DNA from: Flammula alnicola
Lineage: Eukaryota; Basidiomycota; Agaricomycetes; Agaricales; Strophariaceae
Reading direction: 5' to 3'
DNA: 64,000 bases
Assembly (NCBI GenBank): GCA_015499995.1
Contig: JADNRV010000146.1
Span: forward strand, 1-64,000
Numbering within the stretch: position 1 is the stretch's first letter; every line of letters starts with the position of its first letter. Both the position numbers and the translations under genes were made by a program. Shown piece by piece: positions 1 to 12,168 of the stretch. The notes beneath the pieces are model-generated. The model was not told where the DNA came from, ran no database searches, and worked only from the letters and a program-made list of their open reading frames with translations.

Positions 1-1513
1 GAAGAAATCTGTACTACACACTGTAATGTATCCACCCCAGCCGTCACTTCCCAATTGTACCGCACCTTTCGAAAGGGCTTTCAACAATTTGACACTATTG
101 TCTCTCGTGTTTTCGTACATGCCCAAAACCCTGTTATTGACTTCATTAGTAAAACGACCCCTCATAAGAAAATCACGTACGCTTGAACAGTGACTTGAGG
201 AGTAGACATGAACGTGCCTCGAGTACGACTCCAAAAGTACCACCGCCTCCACACGAAGAGCAAAGAACAGATCTTGGTTTTGACATTTATTCGCGGTACG
301 ATACTGGCCATCCGAGTCACGATTTTGAATTGGAGCACTCTGTCAACACCAAGTCCCAGGGCAGGCGACATTGCACTATGGCCCCCGCCCTGCCACAGAT
401 TAAAAACATAAGTTTGTTCCATTTTCGAAAATTTGACAATCGTATACCCACCATCACCCAGCCACCCGATGCTCCAACACTAGGATCAGCTCTGCAACAA
501 ATGTAACATTGTTATCACGCGCCAAATCATAGATCGCACGGAAATTTTGGCCAGCCTGTCATATAAAGGTCTCCTGAGCTAAGTTAAAAATTACAGAGGC
601 AATGAGCACCAACCCCAATGGTGATGGCTGTGGTGGGCTCTGACGAACATCCCTCGGGGACGAAATTCCTATCAAGAACAAGCTACATGTTGGTTTCATG
701 AGAACCGCGTATATTTCATTAACAGAGAGTCCGTACCTTGTCAAGTTTACGCGTCTGTATTGTTGGTGGAACACGTTTTGAGCTTCACACATCGAGACAC
801 TTTGATTCTTGCAAGACGTACCCAGAGTGCCAAAGTTCCCGGCCCCGCGCTACGTCCGAAGTAATCGTGCTGCAAGCTAAAATCAGTTTATGGCATAACG
901 CAGTATATTCATTCGTACCCCAGAGTTTTTAATGACCAAGGGAACTTTAGTTTTCCGGTAAAAGCAAATGTTGCTCGGACATCGTTTGGACCTTTAATGT
1001 CAATCTTAAGTACCCGTCAAATTCAATATCGCCTTTTCGCAGTCAAGGGATGAAGAACACTCACATAATAGCTTGGTACACTTCCTTGTCGACACTGTTG
1101 CGGAGAAGAAAAAGCAATAGGGTTTAATGGATTGGCCCAATCAAGAAGGCATTCGTCGCCACTCGTTTGACAGGTCTCCCATTGAGGGAGTTCGTAAGCA
1201 CCGAAAGCGTCAGAACGGAATACTATTCGAGAGCAACGGGGTGAGCAACCTTAACGATGAAGAAACTCGTGGAAAACACACCATGGTCGTCGTATCTTGA
1301 CTGGATTTCTGCACACTGCACGGGGTCCGGCGTGTTCAATGCTCCTCCTTCCCGAAAAGAAAAGCAAGGTTGGGAAAATGGTACTCCGTTCTGAAGGCGC
1401 CCTCCGACAGTGTTATTTAGAGCCGTCCAATCTTGCGAGGTGACCACATTGGCAGTCATCAACTCCGACACGAACTTGAGAAGAGTCCATGGTGACGGAA
1501 GAGAGTCGAACAT
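1..1513 (-). pseudogene. Berberine-bridge-type FAD-linked oxidoreductase, decayed and cut by the window edge
   Basis: Read from 1513 down to 1, successive minus-strand segments match the order of a fungal FAD-binding oxidoreductase (BBE/6-hydroxynicotine oxidase type). They are DWTALNNTVGGRL near 1440; PQWETCQTSGDECLLDW near 1150; an IDIKGPNDVRATF segment near 990; VPLVIKNSG, an intron, then HDYFGRSAGPGTLALW near 840-950; NFVPEGCSSEPTTAITIG near 640; NNVTFV near 510; ADPSVGASGG near 470; ALGLGVDRVLQFKIVT near 320; and DGQYRTANKCQNQDLFFALR near 280. Plausible introns separate several pieces. Single-base and 4-base length changes (near 951-954 and near 460) throw neighbouring pieces into different frames, and the N-terminal CxC...W region is also out of frame. 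The usual product is secreted with a covalently bound flavin. The C-terminal third lies beyond base 1. The family is clear; that it is a pseudogene rather than sequencing error is inference. Confidence 0.75.
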
Positions 1514-3843
1514 TGGGTTGCCTAGATGTAATAGCTCGTATTGACTGGTATTCGCATACTTATAGCCCCGACAAATCTATTTCTGTCTGACAGACCAGAG
1601 TCCGTATTTGCGGGGTAGCGGCATCAGAAGCAGTTTGATATGTGTTAAAGCACATTGCAAGCCATGCACGCCCTCCAAAGATGGATCCACGTTGCGACTA
1701 TGATGACCTTCTTTCAAGCCCTCGCCCCCAACCTCCTGCGAACTTGTGGATCAAGGCGTGCTTCGAAATATTGTCAGAGGAGAATTTGCGCTCCAGAATT
1801 CGATAGCCAAAAGGTAGGAAAGGTAAGATAGGGAAGGTTTCTACCTCGGCCTATCAATCTGCGTCACTCTGGTTAGCTGCCAGGGCAATTGTCGATCCGT
1901 GGGGTGAATGCTGATGCTTGTCAAACCACCAGAGGCTCGAAACTCAAGACGTGAGCGTGAGGGCTTGAACGTCCATGTCAAGCTCTGAAAATGACATCGT
2001 ATAAGTGGGATAGGTAAAAGTAGAATCCTTGGAGGGCTTGGCGAGTTTCAACATCCGAAGCTTGAAGGAAAGGTACTTAGTTGTTAATGGAAAGAACAGG
2101 AAAGAACGGGAAAGTTGCAAATTAAAATTAAATTGCAATTGGGGACCGGCAACCCGTGCAACTTTTGCGTGACAGTAAAAGTGGCCACTACCGAAAAAGG
2201 TAAGCCGTGCTGATTTGCCCTTTTTGGACGCCAAAAACGCGTTTTTGCGACCTCTTTGTGCTGGCTTCCAGCCACAACGGAGAGAAAAACTGAACAAGCC
2301 ATTTTGTTTAATTTTCAATTCAAATGAGATTCTTGGGTACGGATTTTTTTTAAAATGTCTAGTTTCTGAGATCTGTGCTTCGTATGAAGGATATTGAAAG
2401 GTTGGACCCAAGAAATAAAAATCTGTTCCCAAGAATTTATTTAAACTATCAAAGCGAGCATTTTTCCTCATACAAACTAGTCTGTATCTGTTGAGGTCGT
2501 GAAGATATGCGGCAAGGCCGTTTCGACGGTGGTGGGTCGGAGTTTGAAATAGCAGAGCATTGCGGGTCCCCATCAATTGGTGGTGGGCAACGCCTGTTCA
2601 AAATGATGGTATTTGGTTGTGCTTGGCTGGACCTTCCCACCTGCCAATCTTCAAGAAGAAGTGTCCACTTTTTATATCATCTGCAATTCTCCCTCTATCC
2701 TCGAATTTAGAGCGTCATTCATCTTTAGGCAACATTTCAAGTCATTTGTTGCATTGAATAAGATAAATTCGCATTTTTAAGCTACTTTTGACGCGTCAAA
2801 CTACACCTTTTGACGTGTATCTCAACACAGAGTTCGAAATTCCGAAAATGAATGCAACAATTTATAGATTTCGTTGAAAGAATCAAAATGTTTCCGTAAA
2901 ATTAGTCACAGAAATGAGTCACAAAAACGTGAAAAGCCTTGGAAGGAATTAATACCTAGGCACGTAATTTAAGTGTGACAATTATGTGACAACGCGTCGG
3001 GAACGCCGCCTCGAGACGGAAAAAAAGTGCTTTACCTTCGAATTGGCCATTTTCAAACTACTGTGCAGCTAGACACATGTAAGAATGACATTATTCTTGT
3101 CTCATATAATGTCTGATTATGCTTTACTATGTTGTAGACTCGAAATACACCAAAATGTAATAGTTTTACGTCTCCTAACCTCCGCCTGATGAAGAAGAGG
3201 ATGCTGAGATGGCGGAATAAAACGGACAAGGTGTGGGTACTGTTCAAGGATAGAATTTTCCATCGATGCGTGCGTGAAACCTTGTGTCAATCATCCTGTC
3301 AATCATCCTTCTGATAAGATCTTTGCACAGATCAGCTCCCAGATTATCATACAATTCTACTTTCACTATTATTTTCACATAAACGGACATACATTAGTCA
3401 AGATATTCATATTACATTATTTCTACAACTATCCTATGGTGTTAGAACTAAGAAATCGTTGCGGAATGGATGAGATTCTGGTTTGGACACTTTTTCGAGG
3501 GTGATCTGCTGACTAAGCTTCCCATCAATCCAACCGGCCATGCCCACCACCACATCAATGCAATGGTTGCGAGACACGGCACGTGATGACTTCAGCTGAT
3601 CTCGTGACTGAAGCGCGTCGAACGCGCTGAGCTAAGTAATTAATTTCAAAGCTGGGAGGCTGCGAGTCCGATGCATCGCCACATTTCGCCGGCAATATAA
3701 AAATATTCTGAATATTTACCTAAGTATTTGGAGGTCAAACAGTAAGTTGTCAATAAGTATTTCACGCATTTTTGTTTTATAGCGGATCCTACAAGGATCC
3801 TAGTCAGACTCTTGGCAACAGCGGCGGGAACTTAGGTAACAAA
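1514..3843. other. No gene recognised
   Basis: This stretch is AT-rich. A 210-codon open stretch on the minus strand (1944-2576) shows no recognisable domain. Short purine-rich runs (GGAAAG-type words) repeat near 1810-1840 and 2090-2120. It may be old transposon debris or the 3' flank of the hydrolase gene. Confidence 0.5.
2787..2800. promoter_or_regulatory. 14-bp perfect palindrome containing an MluI-box core
   Basis: TTTGACGCGTCAAA is a perfect palindrome with ACGCGT at its centre, the core bound by fungal MBF-type (Mbp1/APSES) cell-cycle factors. A related TTTTGACGTG lies 16 bp downstream. No recognised gene starts nearby, so function is uncertain. Confidence 0.2.
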
Positions 3844-5177
3844 TCAAAATGTATTCTCCAGCCACGGATGGATTACTTCATCAACAATCTGAAAACTATT
3901 CTTCTCCATGAACATCATATGTCCGTTCCCAAAGATGCCGACGTCTGCGAGGGCGACATGGTTTACCTGTACCCCAGCCTGCGTTAGGAATTCTACGCTA
4001 CATTCATCATAGACTGTGTGATAACCTGACTCGGAAGTAATGAACAGTACAGGAATTTTTCCAAGGTTAGCGAGTTTACGAGCAGGGGCACTCTGCTGGA
4101 TGCAAGTAAAATTGGTAGTCGAAACGACGGCGACCGTGCTAATGTCGGAGACAGATTGGATGGGAGGTGTGAATGCGACCGGAATCTCAGTCAATCCATA
4201 CGGACGTGCCGCCAGCAAAGGTGGAAAGACAGCGTTGATGAAAGGTGGGCCCATGGGTTCGATGGTCACAATGGCTTTGACCAATAAGGGCCTAGCGTCT
4301 GCTATTGACCAGCCATATTGACCAGACTGCGAATGTGTAAGAATAATGGCGGGCTACGAAGGGATTCGCCACAGTAAGTTCGCCAGGTTGGATTGCATCG
4401 AAAAACGGATGATTACCCCAATTTTGTCCAACAATTCCACTCCAGCGTTATGCATCCTCACTGAGGCCTCGACATTTGACATGAGAAATGGCATCATGGA
4501 CACGTAGAAATTGTCGAAGGTGGGATCGCCTCGACTGCCATTTCCCGGCCATTGGGTATGGAGATGTGCTTGAGGCCATAGATTGAACCTCCGGGTCGCG
4601 GTGAACCTCTGCTCAATCGTGAGAGTGTCAAACATGCTTTGCGGTCCGTCGACTCCTTGTTGCCATGTAGAACGACCACGAGATGGTTGATCAACAATGT
4701 ACAGCTTAAGGAGATGTTGCGTTAGGAAGGGAGAATGAACTAGAAAAGTGCCCTTACTTCGTATCCTTTGCTCATAAAGTAATCTGCCCACCCTGGTCTC
4801 CCATCTGGAGTGTTCAGAAAATTTGTGCCGGTCATTCCTATCATTGAAATGTCTCCTTAGGAAATATAAACGAGAAAGAAAAAGCTGCCTGACGCACCGT
4901 TTCCATGAATCATCACAATCGGATATTTCTGCGTGACCTTCGCAGGGACCAGGTGTTCCACATACAATTGTCGAGTCGAAATTGCAGAGTCCCCAGATTC
5001 ATTGGAGTTCGGTATATATGAACCTCCTACGTAGAAATAGGATCGACTGTGAAGGATGCCCTCAAAGATGGTCTCGCTATTATCTCGAGGCCCAGTTTTG
5101 CTTTTGATATAACCGGAGAAAGTTGGGTGCACCCCAAGGAAGGCGGCACAGAGCAGAGCAAGAAAGGAGAACTTCAT
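3844..5177 (-). CDS. Secreted alpha/beta hydrolase (esterase/lipase-like)
   Basis: Starts at ATG 5177 with a hydrophobic signal peptide (MKFSFLALLCAAFLGVHPTF). The mature part contains PIVMIHGNG (HG oxyanion strand), an intron, then GMTGTNFLNTPDGRPGW and a short exon ending SKGYE. After a second intron comes LYIVDQPSRGRSTWQ. The nucleophile elbow is HSQSGQYGW at about 4320-4345, with Ser expected as nucleophile. A late HMMFMEKNS motif near the C terminus is the likely catalytic His. Stop is at 3844. Three or more short introns interrupt the gene. The product resembles the fungal secreted alpha/beta hydrolases of the lysophospholipase/esterase group of about 350-400 residues. Substrate cannot be inferred. 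Splice joints were read by eye, so the exact protein may differ by a few residues. Confidence 0.85.
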
Positions 5178-5802
5178 GGTACTAAGCGATCGACCCCAAG
5201 AAGTAGATTGATTAGAAGACCGATCCCTCGATGGAAGTCCTTCCTGGGTATAGTTGGTCATTTTTCGCCGAAACCCAAGTGACGAAGCTCCAGTGGCAGT
5301 CAGCTCAGTATACACAGACTGGTGTGCGGAGGGTGACAAACTTTCTGTGCGTCAATCGAGTTAGATGTGAAAATGGCTGAGGAAACTCGAAGCCAGCTGA
5401 AGTCAATGTTCCGGTCGCTCAGAGAAATATTTTCGACACAAAATAGACGGCGCTATGCAGAAAGCAGTGGTACCGCAGGCAGTAAAGCTATTCGTAAAGA
5501 GCATAAGGAGGCAAGCTCGGCGATAGTCGCGAGACTGAGTCTGATTGAAGTGAGAAATTTAGAGAAGCGACGGTCAGGTGATCGAGAGCAGTACACAGGC
5601 TCAAGCCTAAGGGAGCTCCAGTGGGCTTCGGTTCGAATCCACCAACCGATCCCCATGCCAAAAGAACATCAAAAAAACATTATTATTCATGACATAGGCA
5701 CCAAGAAAAATTACAATTGAACTCGAAGTCATTCAACCTTGTATAAGAAAGTTCGGTCATTGTCCGATGTCATTCAGGATAACATGGACAAGTGACAAAT
5801 CA
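5178..5802. other. Intergenic between hydrolase promoter and sugar transporter 3' end
   Basis: No gene is supported. It should hold the hydrolase promoter. A T-loop-like GGTTCGAATCC near 5630 was examined as a possible tRNA and rejected, because no acceptor or T stem forms. Confidence 0.5.
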
Positions 5803-8533
5803 TTATGCGCTCGACTTCTCCTCATGGTCATCAAGCCCGTGGGCATGTGCCTAAGCAATGATCAGAAAACCACGTCAGAAAGACGGTAAGGATAGGGTGA
5901 CTTACAACTTTGTCTCCTTCGCCTCTGTAGGCCTTTACGAACGTCTCATCTTCCGCAAGGATCTTCTTGCGGTATGAGTTCGATCCAATAACTAGAAGGG
6001 AAAGTGGGTCAATCATTGAAACTAGTTAGGGCGATGACAAAACGTACTTGAAGACTCGCGGTAGAGAAGATCGATTTGTTCCAAAGACAGACCCTTGGTT
6101 TCGGGGATGAAGAAGTAGCTGTGCAAATTAATCCGTAAGCGTGATGCCTTTCGACCGAAGGAAAAGAACATTTACGTGAAAATGAGGCATCCGACACAGG
6201 TTCCACCCCAGATGAAGAACACCTTCACGCCCAGATTCGCAGCCTTGACACCATTGACACCCGTTGTGGTGGGGTCAACAAGGTATGGGGTCGCATAGCC
6301 AATACCGAAGTTCCAGAGCCAATTGCTTGCGACGGAGAGCGACATGCCTTTGGCACGAATTCCGAGGGGCTGGTTGGAAATCAGATCAATGCTCATGCTA
6401 TAGCACTACGAAAAGCAAAAGACTCACGAAGATTTCTCCAGTAAGCACCCAGATGACGGGTCCCCATGAGGTAGCGAAGAAGGCAATGTAACTGGGAGCA
6501 AATATGAACATTTTGAACTTCACGGCCAGTCAAAATACTCACATGCAAGTGAAGGCAATCAACACTCTTTGAGCAGTGACGTTAACCTCAACACCACCAG
6601 GGACATTGTGGGGTTGGCCCGCAGTGACACCGACAATTGCGACAATGAATTCGCTCATGCACATGCCAAAAGCGCCAATGAGGAGGAGCTTCCTACGCCC
6701 GACACGGTCAATAAGTTGCACACCGACGATGGTCATGACGGTGTTGACGACATCGGCGATAATTCTGCAATTTAATTCATATATAAGCGATAAGTAAAGG
6801 GGGACAACAAAGTCGATGAACGAACTGGATGATGAACGCGTTGTGGATGCCAGCTTGTTTGAAGAAAGTCTGGCGAAAGTATGAGGGTTAGCTGCTAGAA
6901 CATTGGAGGCGTAGTCTGCATAACCTACAGTTCCGTAGTAGACTGAAGTTCATAACGCTGGGTCAGCTGAATCAAAGAACAACATAAGAAGACGAAACTT
7001 ACAGATGAAGTTGATTCCAGTAAGTTGTTGCCACTGAACCATGCGAACATGAGCATCCAAAAGACTAGGTAATATAAACGACTCGGTGCTTACGCCTTGC
7101 ATCAAGATACCAGTCCACGTCCTGAATCCATTTCTGTTTTCGGTACTCCTGAAGCAGTCGATGTAGCTACCAGCGTCGGCCTTCTGTTCCACGGCCAAGG
7201 CGGTGGCGATTTCGAGTGCCTCGGCCTCTACTTCCGGCGAGTCTGGAGGAAGGGTCATCAACCTTCCAAGAGCCTTCCTGGCTTCGGCTTGGCGGTTTTT
7301 CAGCAAAAGGTAACGAGGACTCTCTGGCAACATCATCTATTTTTACACATGGATATGTTCAGATCACATCATTCGATAGAGCCAAATGGATTGCAGCATA
7401 CCATTCCACCAGCCAAAATGGCAGCCCATACAAACTGTACTGCGATAGGAATCTATAACGAAAAAAAAAATGTCAGCAGATGCACATATGACCTTATAAT
7501 AGAATATTGTGATTTCATGGTAACTCAGGATATCATTTGCACCGGAACCAGTCGAACGGATATGAAAGGATTAACGAAAAAGAGCTTACCCTCCATGCAG
7601 AGTGGTTTGTTCGGTTTTTTGTGGCATTCAGGATGATGGCCGCGAGGAGGGCTCCAATGGTAACTAGTTAACCGAGACGAGCGGGAGGATACGTCAGAGA
7701 TATGAAGAAAAAGAGGTGAGGAATGTGGACTGACTGGCTAGTTGGTAAAGTCCGACAATAAGTCCACGAATCGCTTTGGGTGAACACTACACGGTGATTA
7801 TGGTTAGAAATACTCATATTGGGGGGTAAGACAATCGAACCATACCTCGGATTGGTACATGGGTACAAGGCATGATACTAGACCCTGTGATGAGCGGGTG
7901 TCAATCAGGGAGTCCTCAAGATGTTTTGTAGTAGAATGTGTTCTTACCACTCCAAAGCCGGCGATAACACGCCCAACAATGAAAGTTGGCCACCTAGCGT
8001 CCAGTTGAAGGCCAACTCCCAAGGAGAAGACCAAACATGACATGACAAGACCCCATTTACGACCGACCATATCACCCATTGGGAAGGCCAAAAGGGCACC
8101 GAAGAAAGTTCCAGCAGAAAGAATGGAAACCTAGAGCGCGTGGATTACAGACATTCCAGCAGTCGCGAGCAACAAGGTAAACTTACCACAAGAGATTTAT
8201 CGTTCGTTGGAATATAAAAACCCAAGCTTGAATCAAACTTCCCGAATGTTTGTAGCCAATCGTTCATGGCAATGACTCCTCCGATTGTTCCAGTGTCATA
8301 TCTATATGACCCGTTAGAAGAACATCATGGAGCATCGGCTTCGTATCTACGCACCCAAATAATATTCCACCAAAACCTGCCAATTGCAATGCGGTAAAAG
8401 ATGCCCGATGAGATCCCACTCAGTCGTATGATTTTTTAACGGAAAGCATACCTGCGAAGGCGGACATGATGATAGCCCATAGCAGCGACGATGATTCTAT
8501 GCCACCACCGGTACCTCCTGCACCTCCAGCCAT
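5803..8533 (-). CDS. MFS sugar (hexose) transporter, SP family
   Basis: Begins at ATG 8533 (MAGGAGGTGGGIESSS). The spliced reading gives all hallmark motifs of the fungal sugar porter family in order: GFGGILFGYDTGTIGGVIAM; the loop motif GDMVGRKWG; PMYQSE after TM4; PESPRYLL; WQQLTGINFI in TM7; DRVGRRKLLLIG after TM8; SWGPVIWVLTGEIF; and the cytoplasmic PETKGLSLEQIDLLY before the tail. The last exon starts after the acceptor TTGCTTAG and ends at TAA 5803, giving a short acidic tail. About ten small introns are present, and the inferred length of roughly 530 residues fits the family. It should sit in the plasma membrane and import hexoses by proton symport; the preferred sugar is not readable. 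It lies tail to head with the hydrolase gene on the same strand. Confidence 0.93.
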
Positions 8534-11272
8534 TTTTGAATATGCTTTTGAGAGGCGGGCTCGGTAAAAAGGTGCTAAAAGCGCAACAAAGGTGGGAGAA
8601 AGTGGTGCGAATCAACCGAAGAGACTAGGTTGATTTCGAAGCTAGCTTATATGGACCAGAAGAAGCCTTCATGGGACTAAAAATAACCAATTGAAATCGG
8701 CTAGAGGTGAAGCATGCGGGCTGAAGCTCAACTCCGGGGTTCGCGAACACATTGCGGGGGTGGGAAATCAGACAATGCAAAGGGCCAAGATCACTTGGGT
8801 CGATAGGGCAAGCTAGGCATGTATGGAGTGGGAATCGGATGTGTTTTGCTGGCATCATGCTGGCATCGAGTACTCTCCCGACAGCAGTATTTTTCGTTGG
8901 CCAAGCTCCGACGACATTTAGAATATGGAGAAGGCCAAACTTTAGCGATAGCTGAGCTGTCCGTACCGGATCTCCACCTGGTTAGAATGAAAACAGTCAG
9001 AATGGGTGTGCGAGAGTGGTTGACGACTGGAAGTCCCGTGCTGATGTTTATCCAGGTCTGCCTGTGCCGTGACCAACAATCGGACTCTGAAATGGGTCAA
9101 AATTCCATCTCCGCGAGCATCCCTTTTGTCGGGGAGGCGCTTGAACAAAGTCTCCATCAGTCTTCATCTTGCTATTCATCCATCCGAAGTTCTGAGGTTC
9201 TTCGTTCTCTTCGCCTCCCAAGGGTTGAAATTGAATCACAAGCACTTTTCAACAGAGAATTCTAAACATAAGCGACCTTACGCGACTGGATGAAACTTAA
9301 TAATAGAGTTGAATGTCCCGCAGTCTGTCAAGCAAGATCGCCATGTGGTCCGGTCTGACCCCATCGATACCCTTCTCACGAGGTGGCAGTAGTTTCTGCA
9401 GACCTTCTCCATATCGTATCAAAGCTATCCGAACCATCATTGGCAAGAAGAACGCGAAGGACCATTTAGCTTTCCTGCAAGATTTTCCCTAAGCCCCCGC
9501 TATCCAAGGAAGCGATGATCCGATTATCACTGGCGGCTATTATCTGCCAGCCAATTCACTGCCCATGGGGTTTCAAGGAATGCAAGTTCTATATGTTTAT
9601 GCATGGTGTCTAGATCGGGTAACGATGAAGCTCATTCTTATTTTACTCGTCCTTCAAACCCGAGAACTGAATGTAAACTATAGAGGGCAAATGAAAGTGG
9701 GCTACGAGGGCCTTGGATCCGGTCAAGAGAATATGCAGACGCAAAGAATGAAATCATGCATACCCTCAATCTGATGGGGCGGACAGCGTTTGACGGCCGC
9801 ACTAAGATGGCGGATGTAACAGTGAGAAAAGCAACGGTTTGAAAATAATATGACGGCAGCTCCGAGCTCAGTTCGGGTATTGGCGCTGAGCATGGCCAGG
9901 CATGACCGCTCATCGATCATCCGCCAGAATTTGTTGCATTCTTTCGTTGCCGGAGCAGGACACGATAGATCTGGCGGAACTCAAGACAATTCGGGGATGC
10001 GCTCACCGGGACCGTACATACTTGTGTGGCGTTCAAAGCGCTGGTTGGGAATGACCCGTGACCGTCGACTACGGTACGCATAGAACCACCGACAGCAGGC
10101 CGATTCAGAGCGACACTCTTCAGCGTAAACATTTCTCCCACTGCCAAGGCTGATTAATTTCATTCTTGTTTTCACAAGGGGAAGCGTGGTCAATTCGGGG
10201 GTTCCTGGCCAGATGGACTGGAGAAGGCTGGACAAAGTCATGCGGTTGGGAGAACATCAAAGAACAGAAATTTATATATATCCTAGCGACCTAAATAAAG
10301 TGTTCTAGAGTTCCGCGCCGAGTGCTCATTGCGCCAAAATTACATTATTATTTGTGGAGGGTCCATGAGGATGTATTGCTGGCATGCGGTAGCAGTCTAG
10401 AGCGCGACGGTGAGCAGGTGCTGTACCAAAATAGTGTGGCGCCAAACATGTACGCATTCCGCAAGATTGATGGTCGAACCCAACGTTCGAGTCTCCTCTA
10501 GATGCTCTCGCCTTACTGGACTCGAGAAGGTCTTCTCCGCCTCAAAAAATTACTCATGAAGCATTGCGCACTGATCGCACAGATACAGCACTTAGGCAAG
10601 TTGGACCCTGAGTATATTAGACGCCCAAACTCTCGGCGTCTCCATTCAGGTACGTCTAGTGGATGTGTTAGAAGCGCTTATTTCCACGATGAAAACGGTC
10701 CTTCCATGGACGCGCTTCAGGGGATTACGGAGCAGTATTCCGGTATACATTGATGCTAGTGTTCATCACGGGTAATCTTTGGACGATCCGCTATTTTGCG
10801 CCAATCAAGACCATCAGATACGAATAGTTGACTACCGTCGGAGCACCAGACGTCGGCAAGTTGCGCTACTCCGAGCTTTCTAAAGACCAATACTCGTTGA
10901 TTAAATATCGTGGCTTCTGCGCGTAAAGCTCGGAGCTCCGAGAAGGATCTGCGTACAGTAGCTTCGAATAGTCAGGCAAGCACTGTCAATGCTGTGCTAT
11001 GATGTCTGCAGTGAATAAAAATATGTTTCTATGTCATCTGACTAGCAGGGGGTCCAGTGGTTGAGCATCGAGTACTCTGACATCGACTGACAGTGGGAAT
11101 GCGGTGCGATCACAGCTTGTTGAGGACGCCGACGAATTTGCATCATCGCCTACTTACAATAACCTGTAGGAGGACTTTGTAGTAAAAAGGAAAACAACGA
11201 AGAACGAAGAACGAAGTAAACTAAATGCAGGTTGGTGAACTGGGCCAAAAATCGATGTGCCCATATGAAAAT
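8534..11272. other. Long gene-free stretch
   Basis: Open stretches up to about 148 codons occur (8819-9265 plus), but none shows a domain, signal peptide or convincing splice structure. The proximal few hundred bases should contain the sugar transporter promoter. The 3' end of the cyclin gene lies at the right edge. Confidence 0.45.
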
Positions 11273-12168
11273 TCACATTGGAAGGCTGGGTCGTCGCAAA
11301 AGGATCTCGAATACTCTCTGTTTGAAGGAATACGTCCCCTGTCTCGTTATTGACGGTCTTTGTGCGTCATCTGGTCCTGTTGACTGCGGAGGGATAACAT
11401 TAACCATCCTGTCCATGGCAGAGCTGGGGCGAGCCTCTCCATGTTCAAGTTCTGCGCATCTCGGCTGCGAACCCCAGGACGAAGAGTGATGGTTAACTTC
11501 TAAGACCTGAGTATCATGAGACGCGTCCTGGTACGCAGGTGGGGGAGGATTTAAACGCATGTCGTTTTCTTGGGCCCACTCGTCCGCAATGTAGTCGTCG
11601 GAATCCGAGGTGCTGTAGCCATATATGACTCTTTTAAACCAGGCAAACATCCCATGGTCAATTTGCACGTCCCACCGTAAAACGCGGCGGAGTTCCACCT
11701 CCATATTCACCAGCTCGTCGCATTCGAACTTGCCGTTCCCGATTCGCCACCAGAACCGCGGAGAACGGGGTGGGTTGTACATTACCTTGGCAGCGACGAT
11801 GTAAGAAGCAAGGAATAGGCGGTAGGCGTCATCACCATATGCGACGCTGAATGGGCTTGCATCTTTGTACTGGCAGAGCAGAGTCATGGCGGCGATTGCG
11901 ACGGTAACATCCAAGTCGGACACACGGAGCGCCAAGGATATGTACGCGGAAAGGTGCTTTTGCCACGCTGAACGAGAGGATGGATAGGGATAGTTTGAAG
12001 AAGCGAAGAGATGGATGATGTAGTTGGTGCAGACCTTAGTCACTAAATCATAGTTGACGCTAGTCGACGGTGACTGTCTGTCCTGTGCGTACGCCTGCCC
12101 TAATTTGGATCAATGAGGCACAACTTTAGGCGCCCAGGCTACTTACTGGCGGCATTTCCGGGATTCAT
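11273..12168 (-). CDS. Cyclin-fold protein (PCL/PHO80-like cyclin)
   Basis: ATG 12168 opens a short first exon (MNPGNAA). It is spliced through a GTAAGT...TTAG intron to an exon that runs to the stop at 11273, giving about 280 residues. The cyclin box region includes WQKHLSAYISLALRVSDLD, VAIAAMTLLCQYKD, YRLFLASYIVAAKVM, FECDELVNMEVELRRVLRWD and a following FKRVIYGY. This is the pattern of fungal PCL-type cyclins that activate Pho85-like kinases in cell cycle or nutrient control. The C-terminal 100 residues are polar and low in complexity, ending in a basic stretch. The start was chosen because the splice keeps frame and removes all upstream stops. Partner kinase and role are inferred from family only. 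Confidence 0.82.

Noticed and set aside
1..186. Plus-strand open frame of 61 codons running from the window edge
   Set aside because: The opposite strand reads as the C-terminal part of the FAD oxidoreductase, with family motifs; the plus frame is its shadow.
1944..2576. 210-codon minus-strand open stretch
   Set aside because: Starts in AT-rich DNA with a composition like non-coding sequence; no motif and no paralogue in the window.
5560..5665. Possible tRNA around GGTTCGAATCC
   Set aside because: Neither a 5-bp T stem nor a 7-bp acceptor stem can be formed with nearby sequence.
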